From Anagrus nilaparvatae (taxonomy: Eukaryota > Arthropoda > Insecta > Hymenoptera > Mymaridae), in contig JAKSXM010000007.1 of NCBI GenBank assembly GCA_022575985.1, positions 14,014,501 to 14,078,500 on the forward strand: DNA of 64,000 nucleotides, written 5' to 3'. A program made the position numbers and the translations under genes. Below the pieces are notes generated by a model. The model saw nothing but the letters and a program-made list of their open reading frames with translations. It searched no databases and was not told the DNA's origin. Positions 1 through 12,721 of this stretch are shown here, piece after piece (position 1 is the first letter of the stretch; every line of letters starts with the position of its first letter).

Positions 1-620
1 TAGCTTTATATTCTACTGCTACTACATTTTCTATATATTCTTCATTTTAATCTGTTTCTCACTAAAATTCACATAATAAATATATAAAGGATACTTTTAT
101 TATTTTTTATTATTAATAAAGAATATTTTTTATTAAATTAATTAAAATGTTGAAAAAAATATTTAATATTGGTTTATTAAAAATTTATATATTTTATGCA
201 CGAGAAAATTTATTAAATATTAAATAAAAATATTTGATTTCTGAGCTAACAATTTGCTTTATTTTTTCAATAAATTGCCCACGTTTCGAAGACCTTCAGT
301 CTTCATTATCAAGGCTAAAAATTTACAATATTTTACAATTTTATAAAAACTTTTTTTACATAATTCCAAATTTAAAAATTAAACATTACCTTATTAAATA
401 TTTTAAAGTAAAGAATATACAATATTCTTCACTGAGTAACGATCTTATACTAATCTTTGAGCTTTTAAAAAATTTTACAAGTGCTAGATTTTTTTATACG
501 AAGGAACATAATATAAACAAAATATAAAGTTTGTAACTCTAACGTACATTTTTAATGACTATTTTTTAATATGAAACTTATTACTCATTATTAAATACTT
601 TAAATGTGTAATTAAAAAGA
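1..620. other. AT-rich sequence, no gene seen
   Basis: Very AT-rich sequence with short open frames of low-complexity composition (for example 234-527) that match no family I recognise. I see no splice-bounded exon or repeat end here. Confidence 0.5.
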
Positions 621-629
621 AGAGTATAT

Positions 630-775
630 ATAAAATTGAGGGGGGCTTTGCCCCATGGGTTCACATTTACTTCTATTTCTGTTGCTTAAAACAATCAAAT
701 TTCACTGCAAATTTATTGTTATTTAAAGACATTCTGATTTTCTAGAGGAGCCTAGTTAATCAAAATTTAATTTAA
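630..775 (-). mobile_element. Helitron-like 3' end fragment
   Basis: Read on the minus strand, this stretch resembles the end of the Helitron-like insertion at 13855-14017. Both have a shared block (aaatttgcagtgaaa, then aacagaa..agaagtaaatg) followed by a G/C hairpin of the form GGGGGC-TTTG-CCCC. The terminal CTAG of the other copy is not evident here. It is a short degraded fragment, recognised only by comparison within the window. Confidence 0.5.
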
Positions 776-1139
776 TAAAATGTACTGAAACATTAAAATT
801 TTTGTTGATGAAATCATTACAGGAAACTGGAAAGCCTTAGGAAATATTTTTGAAACAAAAACTATCCTTGCATTGCAAGAAAGAAAGACTCGATACACTT
901 TGACGTATAATAAAAAACGCTGCCAAGTGATTGGCACTATGGTTCCTCATTAACAATAGCAAAATATTTATAATGGTCTATTTTATCTAATAAAAATTAT
1001 AATTTGAGATATCAGTATTTCATAAAAAAAAGTTAAATACCGTATTTTAAAAGAAAAAAAATGTTGCTGTGATTTAATGTTTTTTATTTAACAAATTTTT
1101 AGAAAAAAATTTTCAATAAACTAGGTATTACACTTTAAA

Positions 1140-1990
1140 AAAAAACAATATTACAGATTTTTTAATTTTTTTGTTTTATTAATATTGAGAAAAAAAATTT
1201 GAAAAAATTCGGTATCAGATCCAAAAAATTACTATGAATACTTTCTAAAACTAGTACTCTCATAGAAATTAATTAGGTACTACGTCCGAACAAAAAAAAA
1301 ATTTGGTGTTCTTTGTATTTTTTTGGTGAAAAAAATTTTGGGAAAAAAATTTTCAAAAAATTAGTTATCAGATTCGAAATATCGAGTAAAAATCGTACTT
1401 TCAAATATAAGTACTTTTATGGAAATAAATGAGGTATTACATCCAAATTAAAAAAAAAAAAAAGTAGTTTGAGATTTTTTGATGAAAAAATTTTTGAAAA
1501 AAAAATTAGATCTTAATTCCATAATGGTTGTTAAATACCACCGATTGCAAAATTTTCAAATATTAGTACTTTCAAAGAAAAAAACTAAGTATTACGACCT
1601 AAAATAAAAAAAATTTTGGCATTTTTTGTATTTTTTGGCAACAAAAATTTTGAGAAAAAAATTTTGAAAAAATTAGGTATCAGGTCCAAAAAAATGCTAT
1701 AAATGCTATAAAGAAATAAATTAGGTACTACGTCCAAAAAGAAAAAAAAAATTAGTGTTTTTTGTATTTTTTTGTGAAAAAAATTTTGAGAAAAAAATTT
1801 TCAAAAAATTAGTTATCAGATTCGAGATATCGAGTAAAAATCGTACTTTCAAATATAGGTACTTTCGTGGAAATAAATGAGGTATTACATCCAAATTAAA
1901 AAAAAAAAAAAGTAGTTTGAGATTTTTTGATAAAAAAATTTTTGAAAAAAAAATTAGGTCTTAATTCCATAATGGTTGTGAAATTTCACC
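1140..1990. repeat. Tandemly duplicated ~448-bp AT-rich unit
   Basis: A block at about 1326-1535 recurs at about 1774-1984 with only a few substitutions. It includes the strings ttagttatcagattcga, atcgtactttcaaatat and aatgaggtattacatcc. The offset is about 448 bp, so this is a recent tandem duplication. No coding content is visible. Confidence 0.8.
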
Positions 1991-1993
1991 AGT

Positions 1994-1995
<2 letters not shown>

Positions 1996-2040
<45 letters not shown>
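1996..2040. repeat. (CA)n microsatellite
   Basis: An uninterrupted run of about 20 CA/AC dinucleotides follows two 'acat' units. The open frame across it (1927-2181) is a product of the repeat and is not treated as a gene. Confidence 0.95.
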
Positions 2041-2045
<5 letters not shown>

Positions 2046-2707
2046 GACTTTTTTTAAAAACCGGTTTTTTAGCTTCCTGAGGTCCCAAAACGTGCTTATA
2101 TGCCAAAAAATCAAAAATCAAAATTTCATCTATCACAAAGGTTCCTCTATGAGGAACCAAAACGCATTCAAAATTTCATAAAAATAATATATTAAACTTA
2201 ATTTATTTGTAAATAATTTGTATTTAAATTTGCATAATAAAATTTGAACTTGGTATTATATTATTTTTATGTAGACGGATCTATGTAGCTAAATTTGTTA
2301 GTTGAAAATAATTTTAAATTTTTAGTGAATACATAGTATTTATTATTTTAATTAAAAAAACTTTAAAATATCGTAGAAAATAAAAAAAATTTTTTAATAA
2401 TAAAAAAGTTGATAATTTATTATTTTTTTCGTTTTATGAATACTAAAATTTCTTGAATTTGTCTCCAGGATTCTAATTTTTACCGCCAATCATCTAAAAA
2501 ATTATTTTTAAAAATCAAAAATTTGTTTAACTATATAAAAAAAAATTTTTTCATTTTGAAGTACAGTCCGATTTTAATAAAAATTAACTGAGTACGTAGC
2601 CATGTCAAATATTTTTTTTTTTTTTATAAGGGGAATATGTGAAAATCTTGCATCAGCCGAGGAGTGTTTGTGGGCCCTAACGACCCGCAAATTTACATGA
2701 CCGCCCA

Positions 2708-3984
2708 TACTCCAGTCTAAATACGGGGGGGGGGGGGGGGTTGTATTTTAACTGGCGAACATGAGATTTGCTTTACTATACGTTTTTTGGGTCGCTGAAC
2801 ACGAAAATCGGGGTCATTTCGTAAAGAAATAGGGGCTTCACCCCTAAATTTGCAAAAAAACTACCCTAAAATGGGGTTTTACATAGTTGCACTTTGAGCG
2901 CTCAGATTTGCACCATACGGGTTTTTTGGGTCGCTGATCAAGAATTTCGACTTCTTTTTCATAAATAATTAAAATTTCACCTCTAAATTGGCTAAAATTA
3001 CCCCCGAAAAGACTTACTTATCATAAATATTCAATATTCACCGTTAAAAAAGCTAAAACTACCCCTTAAAAGGGTTTGTACATCCAGGATATGTATATAT
3101 AGGTTTTGTGGGTCTCCAATCAAGAAATTCGACTCCTTTTTCATAAATATTCAAAATTTCACCCATAAAACAGCTAAAATTACTCCTAAAAGGTGTATTT
3201 TCACACTTCGAGCATCCCGATTATGTCCATTCAGGTCCCTAGGCCGCTGATCAATAAAAATTTGTTATAAAAATAAGTAAGTATTAATTTTTTTATAAAA
3301 AATTAAATTTTTTTATAAAAAATTAAATTTTTTTATAAAAAATTAATACTTACCTGAAAAATAAATTATTATAGTGGAGGTAAAAATAAATAAGTGACAT
3401 TTAATATATTTTTTTTTTTTTTATAATGCATGCTTAAGAAATATTTAATACTTATGAGAAATAAGTCGAAATTCTTGATTAGCGACCCAAAAAACCTATA
3501 TAAACATATCCTGGATGCTCAAAGTGCCCACATAGCAAAAACATCCCTTTTAGGGGTAGTTTTAGCTAATTTAAGGGTGAAATATTGAAAATTTATGAAA
3601 AATAAGTAGAAATTCTTAATCAGCGACCCAAAAAACCGATATGGACATATCCTGGTTGCTCAAAGTTCGAAAATAGCAAAAACACCCTCTTTTTGGGGGT
3701 AATTTTATCCAATTTAGACGTGAAATTTTAATTATTTATGAAAAATAAGTCGAACTTGATCAGCGACCCAAAAAACCCTTTAGGTGCAAATCTGAGCGCT
3801 CAAAGTGCAACTATGTAAAAAACACCCCATTTTAGGGTAGTTTTTTGCAAATTTAGGGGTGAAGCCCCCATTTTTTTACGAAATGGCCCCCATTTTCGTG
3901 TTCAGCGACCCAAAAAACATATAGTAAAGCAAATTTCATGTTTGCCAGTAAAAAGACAACCAAACCCGTATTTTGACTGGAGTA
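2708..3984. mobile_element. 1.28 kb non-coding TIR element, TACTCCAGT family
   Basis: The ends are inverted copies: TACTCCAGTCTAAATACGGG on the left and, on the reverse strand, TACTCCAGTCAAAATACGGG on the right. The whole element is a fold-back structure. Within each arm the motif GGTTTTTTGGGTCGCTGA (or a close variant) recurs several times, next to paired 'cacccctaaatttgcaaaa' type blocks. The centre holds three copies of a ~22-bp AT-rich unit (about 3290-3350). It is flanked by CCA at 2705-2707 and 3985-3987, a 3-bp target duplication. There is no coding capacity. It shares its ends and core motif with the coding element at 59524-63476, so it is probably a non-autonomous relative. Confidence 0.88.
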
Positions 3985-4218
3985 CCAGTTGTACAAAGGT
4001 ACAACCGGAAGACTTCCGGCGAACGCGGTCGTCGATTTTGCCACAGATTATTACTGGATAAACACACTATAAACCTCTCTGCGCTTGATTGCCCCAAACC
4101 GGAACTCCCTTTTCAGGGATAACTTCAGTTTGGGACGCGCAGCTTAGGCAACTGGCCGCTGCCTTCCCCCAGCCTAGGGACAGGAGAGCTCTCTCCGAAG
4201 AATGTTCTACAAGGGAAT

Positions 4219-4638
4219 ATGAACCAAGCCCGGCAAGCTGGTGCTTTGTTGGGACAGATTACTCGTGAAGAGGATTCAAATATCTTCTTAAGCGAGCAAT
4301 CATCCAACATGAACCACAAATACTGGCTAACCGATAACACTGGCTGCTGCGCCATATGGCTCCGGGGTAGAGCCCAAACGTCCTTAACGCAAAAAGGGAA
4401 AGGCAATTGTCACGTTTGGATCACGTGCGGGGAGGCAACTTATATAAGTTGCTACCTCTCCCCAAACGGTATCTCCGATGGGCTGGCTACAAAGCTAGCC
4501 AGCATCGAGAACAGGGTCCGGACGGTAACTGGCAGCGTTATCCTTGCTGGAGACTTTAAGGCTAGGGCCTTAGAATGGGGCATGCTGACGACCAATTCCA
4601 GGGGACAGATGGTACTCGAAACGGCACTAGATGAAAAC
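4219..4638 (+). pseudogene. LINE endonuclease fragment (R1-like)
   Basis: A 140-residue open frame contains the apurinic/apyrimidinic endonuclease core of a LINE, ending in the conserved catalytic motif written here as GDFKARALEWG (usual form GDFNAKH..WG). The Asn of the motif is Lys, and the frame ends in a stop before the SDH motif, so it is inactive. It lies inside the GC-rich LINE island and continues in other frames at 4894. Confidence 0.8.
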
Positions 4639-4893
4639 TAGTGGTCCAGAAAAGAGGAAACAGGCCCACCTATGAGAGGGCAGGATGGGGTGCCTCTATT
4701 CCTGACATAACCTTTGCAACAGAAGGGAGAATGAAATGAAGAATTCTCCCATGCGTCTGGGAGAATCGTCGAATGGACTGTGATGAATGGCTACAATGGT
4801 AGTGATCACCATAACACCACCTTTCGGGTGCTTGAGGGAATCTCACAACGACTTACATACAGGAGGCGTCCCTAGGGTTGGAATGTACCAAAG

Positions 4894-5850
4894 ATGGACG
4901 AGGAAAATTTTGAAGAGTATCTTCGAATCGATTCGGCGTCAGTCCCCGCGTGGTATGGAGGGGCTACAGGTCCTTGCGAGGCTGAAAACTTAGTCAAGAA
5001 AGTAACCTCTCTATTGCGTGGGGCCTGTGACGTCTCTATGCCTCGTCGAAGGGCCTGTAAAGGAAGAAAGCCAGTTTACTGGTGGACGAACGAAATAGCG
5101 GAGCTCCGCATGGAGTGCCACAAGATGCGACGAAGGGCGCAGAGAACACGGAACCGACCCGAGGCTGCTGCACTTTTCCAGGAACACGAGGATACTAAAC
5201 ACCGGCTGGCCAAGGCTATCTGTCAAAGCAAGGCTCAATGCTTGCGTTCATTATGCGAAGATATAAACAAAGACCCCTGGGGTAATGGGCAAGTTGAACC
5301 GGGGGTCTGACAATATGATGGACGCGGTGTCAACCAAAAGAATCGTCGGTGCTTTCTTCCCTGATCAGCCCATCCGGAAAAACCCGGTATAGGCGAGACC
5401 CAGGGAGGAAGTGCCGCTATTCAGCAAGGACGAGATGGTCAAGGCCATGAAAAATGTGAAAAATGGCAAGGCGCCGGGGCCGGACGAGACCAGCGGAAGT
5501 GCTCAAACGAGCGGTCAAAATAATCTCTAGTATCCTGTTAAGCATGTTTAATGCGTGCTTGGTGGTGGGAGTGTTCCCAAGGCAGGAGAAAGTGGTACGT
5601 CTCGTGCTCTTGAACAAGGGTAAAGGTGGACTAAGAGTAAAGCCCCGGAGTATAACCCTAAGAGTATAGCCCCGGACTCTCCATCATCTTACAGACCCTT
5701 ATGCATAAATACCATTGGAAAGGTGTTGGAGAGTATGCTCCGGGCAAGGCTGAAAAGAGCCATCGAAGAGGGCGGTGGCCTTTCTAAGGAGCAGCATGGA
5801 TTTAGTGAAGGGCATTCCGCGATAGACACCATCTGGCGTGTCATGGTGAT
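4894..5850 (+). pseudogene. LINE linker and reverse transcriptase N-terminal fragments
   Basis: 4894-5310 encodes the Lys/Arg-rich linker seen between endonuclease and RT in R1-type elements (PVYWWTNEIAELR, then an Arg-rich helix). From about 5424 a second frame shows the RT motif 'KNGKAPGPDE', followed by a frameshift into PAEVLKRAVK at about 5490. Further on come YRPLCINTIGKVLE-like and EQHGFSEGHSAIDTI-like motifs, the last at about 5790-5840. The catalytic YADD part is absent. Multiple frameshifts make it a relic. Confidence 0.75.
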
Positions 5851-5859
5851 AGGAAAAAA

Positions 5860-7480
5860 ATATTAATATCACAATATCCCAACATTGAACCCAAATTAAC
5901 ACTATTAAAAAATACTAAAATAATTTTCTTTTAAATTTAATAAATCAGGAAAAATTTATAATATTTAAAATATTAAAAAAAGCAATTTAAAAAATTTGTT
6001 TTTCTAATAAAAAAGAAAAATAAATAAATAAATAGGTATGAAATATCAAAGCTGAAAATTTTTTGAAAGAAAATCATATTCAATTTTACACCTTATTTAT
6101 ATCAAGCTAAAAAGAAAAATGTAGGTAAATGACAGATAATTTAAGTACAATCTGTATTATGAATAGTATGAAAAGGTCAAGTGAAAATTGCTTATTTATG
6201 AAAATAAAAAAGTAATTTATAAAGAAGAAAAAAAGTAAATAACAGATTTATTAAAGAATAAAAAAATTACAGTATTTATAAATATTTTAGTTACATAAAT
6301 TTGATAAATGAATTTAATACTTAAAGTATTTATAATAATATTTTAAAACATAAAACTATTTACTATTAATGGTAAATCTCTATTTAGCATATTAAAATTT
6401 AAAATTCAAACCAAAATTAACTTGTTACTAATTTTAAATAATGCATCTCTAATTGAATACTATTTACTGAATTATTTGTTAGCAGAATTAAATAAAGTTA
6501 ATAAGCTCTATAAAGTTGATAAAAGTTTAAAATTAGTAAAATTTACATTTATTTCAAAAACACAGGTTTTGATTTTGTAAAAAGTTACAAGCACGAACAA
6601 GTACAGAGCATGCACAGGTCGATCCTTACATCTTACTCCATAGGTTCACACTCGGTTTTTCACCAAAAACGAACAAAATAATTTTGTAGGGGTAGAAAAA
6701 AGATCATTTTTGAATACTATGGTGAAAATTAAAGTTAAAATTTTGTATCTTTGTTAAAATCGAACAAATTCAATAAAGAGAATATTTTGAGAATATTAAT
6801 TATATTACAAATGCATATAAGTTCGTTTGCACATCTGTCTATTTACATGATTAGTTGGTTATAAGCATTTGCTTATAAAATTAATTCGAGAAATATAATT
6901 ATCTGTATGTATAAAGCAGTTAAGTCAAGCATTAATATTTGAAAATTTTCCACTACTTAAATTTTAATTTTCGTAATGTGCTATTTATTACATTCACATT
7001 ACTGCTGTTCTTCATTATTTATTATTACTTTGTAAGAAGTAATTCTTCTTATTTTAGAAATAGTTTTAAAATTAAATAAAAGCTTCTTGTTATATTTATA
7101 CTTATTTTGAATTATTATTCACTTGAAAACTTTTATCAAATAGTTTTAAATTGTATATAAAAAGCGCTAGATTCTTGTTCTTTATTATATTTAAGTAATT
7201 TATAAAATGTTTTGAATTCTGTACATGAGTTCTTTTCTGTTTTAAATTACAAAATTTAATTGCTTTATAATGAATTAAAGACGCACAATAATTTCAGATT
7301 TTTTTTTAAAAAAATTGTATGCAAATAAAATTAAATTTGCTTTAAGGATGATAACTACCAAGCTGGGGATAATAGAAAAAAGAAACTATTACTCTCTCTT
7401 TCTATCATATTACTATAGAAGTGAGAACCTTGCGCGCGCCCAACTATACGATAGCATTGTTAAATAAATAAAATTTTCGT
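5860..7480. other. AT-rich sequence, no gene seen
   Basis: Composition changes abruptly at about 5853 from GC-rich LINE to very AT-rich DNA. I see no exon, RNA gene or clear repeat end in this stretch. Confidence 0.4.
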
Positions 7481-7851
7481 TATAAAAAAACCACCCTAGT
7501 CTAAATTAAATTGAATAATTATATTCTACGATATGTTTTTTATATGTTATAATTTTTTTATCAAAAACTGTACTCAAAAAATACTATAATTTTTTATTGT
7601 AAAATGTCGTCCCATAAGAATCACGTGTATAAGATGCTTGGAGAAGCAAAATTATTTTTAATTATTTAATAATGAAGGAGTCACCCTAGGATCTTCTAAT
7701 TTTAAATATGTATTTTTTAATATGATTTCTTGTCATATACCAATTTTTATTAAAATCTCTACTCAAACAAAAAAGGTGAGCAACATCCTTAAGTTAAATA
7801 TTACATAGAAATTATAGACATGTTTTCTAAATGACATATTAAAAATCTTGT

Positions 7852-8086
7852 CAGAAAATGGCATTGTTGCTAATGAATAGTTAAAATTATTTAACTCAAT
7901 AATAACCGAATCGATAAATTTTAAGACGGTCATGTAAAAAAAATTTAATTTGTATAATTTTATTAATTATAAACTTCAGCTTTAGCTTTAGCACTATATG
8001 AACCTCTGGAAATCTATTGATTAGATTACTATAGAGTTAAATAAATTTTAACCTTCATCATTGACAATGCCATTTTCTGGCGACAT
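7852..8086. mobile_element. Short inverted-repeat element (MITE-like)
   Basis: The left block tcagaaaatggcattg..aatagttaaaattatttaactc is matched in inverted orientation by gagttaaataaattttaacc..caatgccattttctgg on the right, giving arms of about 50 bp. This is a small fold-back element. The exact ends and target duplication are not clear. Confidence 0.6.
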
Positions 8087-8551
8087 TGTAAAAAGAATTA
8101 TAAAAAATATCAAAGAGATGACACGAAAATAAAATTTTCTTAAATCTTTGAAAATGAAATTACATATCTCGAAACGCGTCAGTTTACAATAATTGACTTG
8201 TCACTATTAGACGGAATAAATAAATTTTTATGTTTATAAAAAAATTTATTGTTTTTAATTTATTTTTTCAAAAAATTTTATTTTGTTACAAGTTATTTAC
8301 AATATTTGACAGATTTAGACATGTAATTACATTTACAAAAATACTAAATTTTTTTAATTACCATGTATTTCGGAATTTTATTTTTATTAAAAAATTACTT
8401 AATTTTTTTTCGTTTCGTGAAAATATTTTTATTGGAATTTGATATATAATGAAAAATAATATATAATTATTATTATTATTATTATTATTAATCTTTATTT
8501 GCCAACTACAAAAATATATTCAATACACTCAATTGTCAATTATATACATTA

Positions 8552-11392
8552 CAGTGATTTTTTTAACGTGCAGTTCTACACAAAAAGTGCAGTTCTGAAA
8601 AAATTTGTGCAGTACTAAAACCTAGTTTGTGCAGTCCTAAAATATAAATTTTTTATACAAAATATTTTATATTCTGAAAAAAATGAATTTTATATTGATA
8701 TTTTTCCTACAAAAGATGCAAATTATTATAGTTTTGGATGTTTCCGTAACGCTATAGAAATAAAAGAAATAGCAAAATACTAAATAACTACAAAATACGA
8801 CAATGTTATAGCATTATAATATAATAGCATGTTTTCGGAATCTTTAATACAAAGCTGCAACCTCGCCAGCTAACCAAAATACTTCCAATTGGTCCCATTT
8901 TTTTTTGTATAAGTGTCACCATTCATATACCATACACCACAATTATTTGTTGTTAATTCTGTCATGGCGAAACCAAATGCCCCATATTCTTACCCCAAAA
9001 TAACCATTTTTGAAATTGCTGCCAAAATTCTAATTTTTAAAAGAATCGAGTTCCATAGGCCTCAAAAATTTTTTACAGGCCCTAAGTGACCAAAAAATTT
9101 TTACTAGTCTTTTTATAATTATTTGTTTAGCAGATATGATAATTTAAAGTTAGAGTTCCATTTTCACGGTTTTTTAAAAAAAGTAAATTTTAATCTTTAT
9201 CTATTTAATGAAAAAAGACGAAAATTGGTATCCTTATGTAAAATTTTTTGCTAAATCAAAATTTTTAGTCAGATTTTCATTTGGTCACGTGACTTTACGG
9301 GTAATTTAAAATTTCTGATAAATGATTTTTTAAAAATCGCTAATTTTCAATTTTAGTGCTTTTAAAATATATTTACCCAAAAAAATGATTTCATATACTG
9401 AAAGTATATGAGAAAACATAAAATTTGAGACCAACAAAATGAAAATTGAGCTGTCTGCAACTGAGGTATAAGAGCTAGAAAAGGCCAAGCAAGAGAGTTG
9501 ATTTTCTCGCGCAAAAAAATTTTGGACTCCAGAATGGGGCACTATAAGGAAAAAAAATTTTACTGTAAAGTACGCATTTGCGAGAAGAACTAATGAACAC
9601 AAATTTCTCAAAAATTAAAAATTTTAAAAAATTGAAAAAAACAAAAATCGCTGTAAAAAATAGAGGATTGGCTTTAAAAAGCTAAAAATTGAGGAAAAAT
9701 ATTTTTTTATATATACTTTCGACCAAACATACCGTATAGGAGCCAATTTTCGAACGTATTGAATTTCGATCAAATACACACAAATTAGCGTTTATATAAA
9801 AAAGTATGCATAATTTATCTAAAACCGAGTTTTATTATGAAACTATAAACCCTAAAGAACTAATTTCTACCCTACCGATGTTAAAAAACAATTTAAATTA
9901 ATAAAAAAAATAAGAAAAATGTTCTCTTAGGAGATTTTTCTCATCGTTTTCGCCAAATCTCGTGCGTTATTAAAATCGAGTGTTAAGGATACCTACTCTA
10001 TGCCGAATACTAAAAATGCTTTTAATTACGTTGTGATGCTTTAATAAATGTAGGGAAAGGGTTATATTCACTTATTTATTGCAAATTTATTTTAAATAGG
10101 TATATCGATAATCGAATCCGAACTTTTTTACACGTATGGGTATTTTCGATATTTTCAATTTAATTACACTTTTTTTAATTTAAACGATATTTATTTAATA
10201 ATAATACACTAAATTTGTCATAATTACATTAGTTATACTATATTTTATAATAATTAATAGAATATTTAATAAACTAACACACATAAACAAAATTTAAAGT
10301 ACTTATATACTTATGTATCACTTTGTTTATAACACAATAAATGCTCGTAAATGCTTTGATTTTTATAAAAAATACGTAGAAACACTTTAAAATTAGCAAA
10401 AAATCTTTATTTTAATATTAAAAATGTATAAAAATTATATTCTAACACTTTTTTCATAAAATTAATGCTTTTTTACTTTTAAATACACAAGCAAATAAAG
10501 AGTTAAACAAATGTGTGTTGTTTATAAAAATGTCGCGCGCAAACTAAGTCATTGACCCGGCTGGTTGCTTAAACACGGGGTCTATTTTATTTCCTTAAGT
10601 TTTAAAAATATTATATCAACTATTATCTTTCGTTAATAAATTAAAATTAAAAAGCAAATTTTAATAAATAAATGTTTAAAATACTTGATTATACAAGTGT
10701 GTAGTTCATCTGCTGTTTACTATACTTTACTCTTATTATAGGTATTTTATATTAAAAAAACAAGAAAAAAGAAGTGAAAAGGGAGTTAAGAAATAGGTAT
10801 AGTTATACCTATAAGAATCCTATTAAAACTCGCGCGATTTAAACTTAGTTTTAACGATTTTCAAATTATCGAAAATTAATTCGATCAAAATGATACTATT
10901 ATCAAAAATACAATTTGCATTATCGAAATTACCTTACCTTGCACACTTGTAATAAATGTAAATTATTAATTACCCATCAATAAATTTGATATTTTTTTAA
11001 TTGGGATAATAAAATATAGGATTTCTCTGATCAAATGCAACAATATTTAACTCGAATTATTAATTTTAAAGTATATTTTTCAACAAATAAAGATACAGCT
11101 AGACATAAGAAAGTGACTTCTGATCGAAAACTGGCTCCTATACGGTACTTTGGAGTACATTCTGAGACTCAAAAATCCAAACTGTATATTATGTACTTTA
11201 TAAAATTTGACCCATTTACATGTTCAATAAATTTAATAAAAAGTAATTTTTGAGGTACTTTTTCAAAATTTAAAGAGATAATATTTTGTAAAAAAATAAG
11301 CAAAATTAGTATTCCCTCCCCCCCTTTTTCCCCTTTACCCCTACCTATTTTGTGATTTGTGCAGTTCTAAAATTTCCTTAAAAAAAACACTG
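8552..11392. mobile_element. Non-autonomous hAT-type DNA transposon
   Basis: The ends are short inverted repeats starting CAGTG (left CAGTGATTTTTTTAA, right on the reverse strand CAGTGTTTTTTTTAA). Subterminal 'gtgcagttcta' repeats lie at both ends. It is flanked by a perfect 8-bp duplication ATACATTA (8544-8551 and 11393-11400). An 8-bp duplication with CAGTG ends is characteristic of the hAT superfamily. No hAT transposase (RW or hAT-C dimerisation motif) is recognisable; the open frames at 9330-9611 and 11035-11253 are not transposase-like. Internal inverted segments exist, for example the block around 9722-9775 against about 11110-11155, both containing a form of ataccgtataggagcca. Confidence 0.88.
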
Positions 11393-11713
11393 ATACATTA
11401 TACATAATAAAATAATACATAAATCAATAGATATTAATATAATTTACAATATAATATAAGAATAAAAATTAAAATTTTTTTTTTTGTACTTAAATTAAAA
11501 TTAAATAAAAGAAAATTTACAATAACTAGTTAAAGAAATAATACTGAATGGTTATAAAATATAATGTACATAAATATAGTTATATAAAAGAAAATTTACA
11601 ATAAAATGACTATTTAAAAGTTAACTGTTAATAGTAAATAATTAAATAGTTAAATAGTAAACATCAATAATACATAGTCAATTTCAAGATGATTGTTGCA
11701 AATGCCACCAACA

Positions 11714-12721
11714 CTATTGTTCATTCTCTAATTTATGAAAGTAAAGTCTGATACTCTTTTTAAAACGAGAATAGGATGGTAAATCCCTTATACAGGGGGG
11801 AATCGAATTCCATTGATTCGCATACTTTACTTGAAAAGAGTATAGACCCCAGTCAGTGGGTACTGTGGTAACCTTAAGGTCTTTACGGGGGCCTCTGGTA
11901 GGTTTGTCTGATTTGTATGGTTCAAATAAAGTGCATAATAAAGGAGGTTCTCTCATACGCACAATTCTATACATAATAAGGGATGCAAAGTAGTCAGTTC
12001 TGGTCACGTTAAGCATCCAACCAAGACGCTTCCTGTATGATGTAATGTGTTCTTGTCGTCTCAAACCAAAAATGTACCTAATACCTGAATTAGTGAGTCT
12101 CTGTAATTGCCCACTCAGTTCATTAGAAATATCAGAATAAACTGCTGAGCAGTAATCCAAATGGGGAATCACAAGAGACTCAATGAGGCGCTTACGAAGT
12201 GCTTCAGAGGTACAAGATTTGATGAGCCTAAGACCATACAATATGCTATTTACTTTCTTGGTCACCTTTGTCACTTGAGGACGCCAAGACAAACAAGAGT
12301 CTAAGGTGATACCAAGACTGACAACCTCATCCACAAAGGGAACACAAACACCACTATCATTGATAACAATTTTGGAAATATTTAATTTCTTAAATGAATT
12401 AACTGTGGTAGAAGAACCAAAAACAATCGCTTGTGTTTTCTTTATGTTTATAGATAAGTTATTTGCATTAGCCCATGTCGCCACTTTTATGGCTCGTTCC
12501 GAAAGGTATGCAATACCTTGTTCAATCTGGTCAGTGGGAACTTGGACATATATCTGTAGATCACCCGCGTATAATAGTCTGAAAGTTATGTCATCACTTA
12601 AGTGGTCTTTAAGATCATTCATGTAAATACAAAAGAGGAGTGGCCCAAGAACGGATCCCTGGGGCACTCCAGTATTTATATCGCGGAAAGTTGATGTTAT
12701 AGATTTTGATGACACACACAT
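11714..12721 (-). pseudogene. LINE reverse transcriptase C-terminal half (copy A)
   Basis: A 335-residue open frame starts just before the RT motif GVPQGSVLGPLLFCIYMNDL (about residues 18-37). It continues through the catalytic box, here YAGDLQIYVQV, the thumb and a long C-terminal region typical of CR1/L2-type elements (YFASLIMYRIVRMREPP .. WNSIPPCIRDL). The first Asp of the catalytic YADD pair is Gly, so this copy would be inactive although its frame is otherwise open to the stop. The endonuclease and the front of the RT are missing. Confidence 0.88.

Larger units (their letters stand above)
2655..5853 (+). mobile_element. R1-like non-LTR retrotransposon fragment, interrupted
   Basis: This is an island of much higher GC content than its flanks, with sharp edges near 2655 and 5853. 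It carries a decayed LINE: an endonuclease part (4219-4638), a linker/RT N-terminal part (4894-5310) and RT motifs to about 5850, separated by frameshifts and stops. The left segment (2655-2707) is separated from the rest by an inserted inverted-repeat element at 2708-3984. The 3' half of the RT and the tail are missing and the sequence stops abruptly in AT-rich DNA. That is unusual, because LINEs normally lose their 5' end, so a later deletion is likely. The clade call (R1/Loa-like) rests on the style of the endonuclease and RT linker. Confidence 0.8.

Noticed and set aside
3853..4044. Short minus-strand frame at the right end of the 2708-3984 element
   Set aside because: It is a translation of the terminal inverted repeat running into the LINE flank; no family similarity.
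4125..4406. Minus-strand frame opposite the LINE endonuclease
   Set aside because: Antisense shadow of the plus-strand LINE coding region.
9330..9611. 93-codon minus-strand frame inside the hAT-type element
   Set aside because: No transposase motif, hydrophobic and low-complexity, no conservation evidence.
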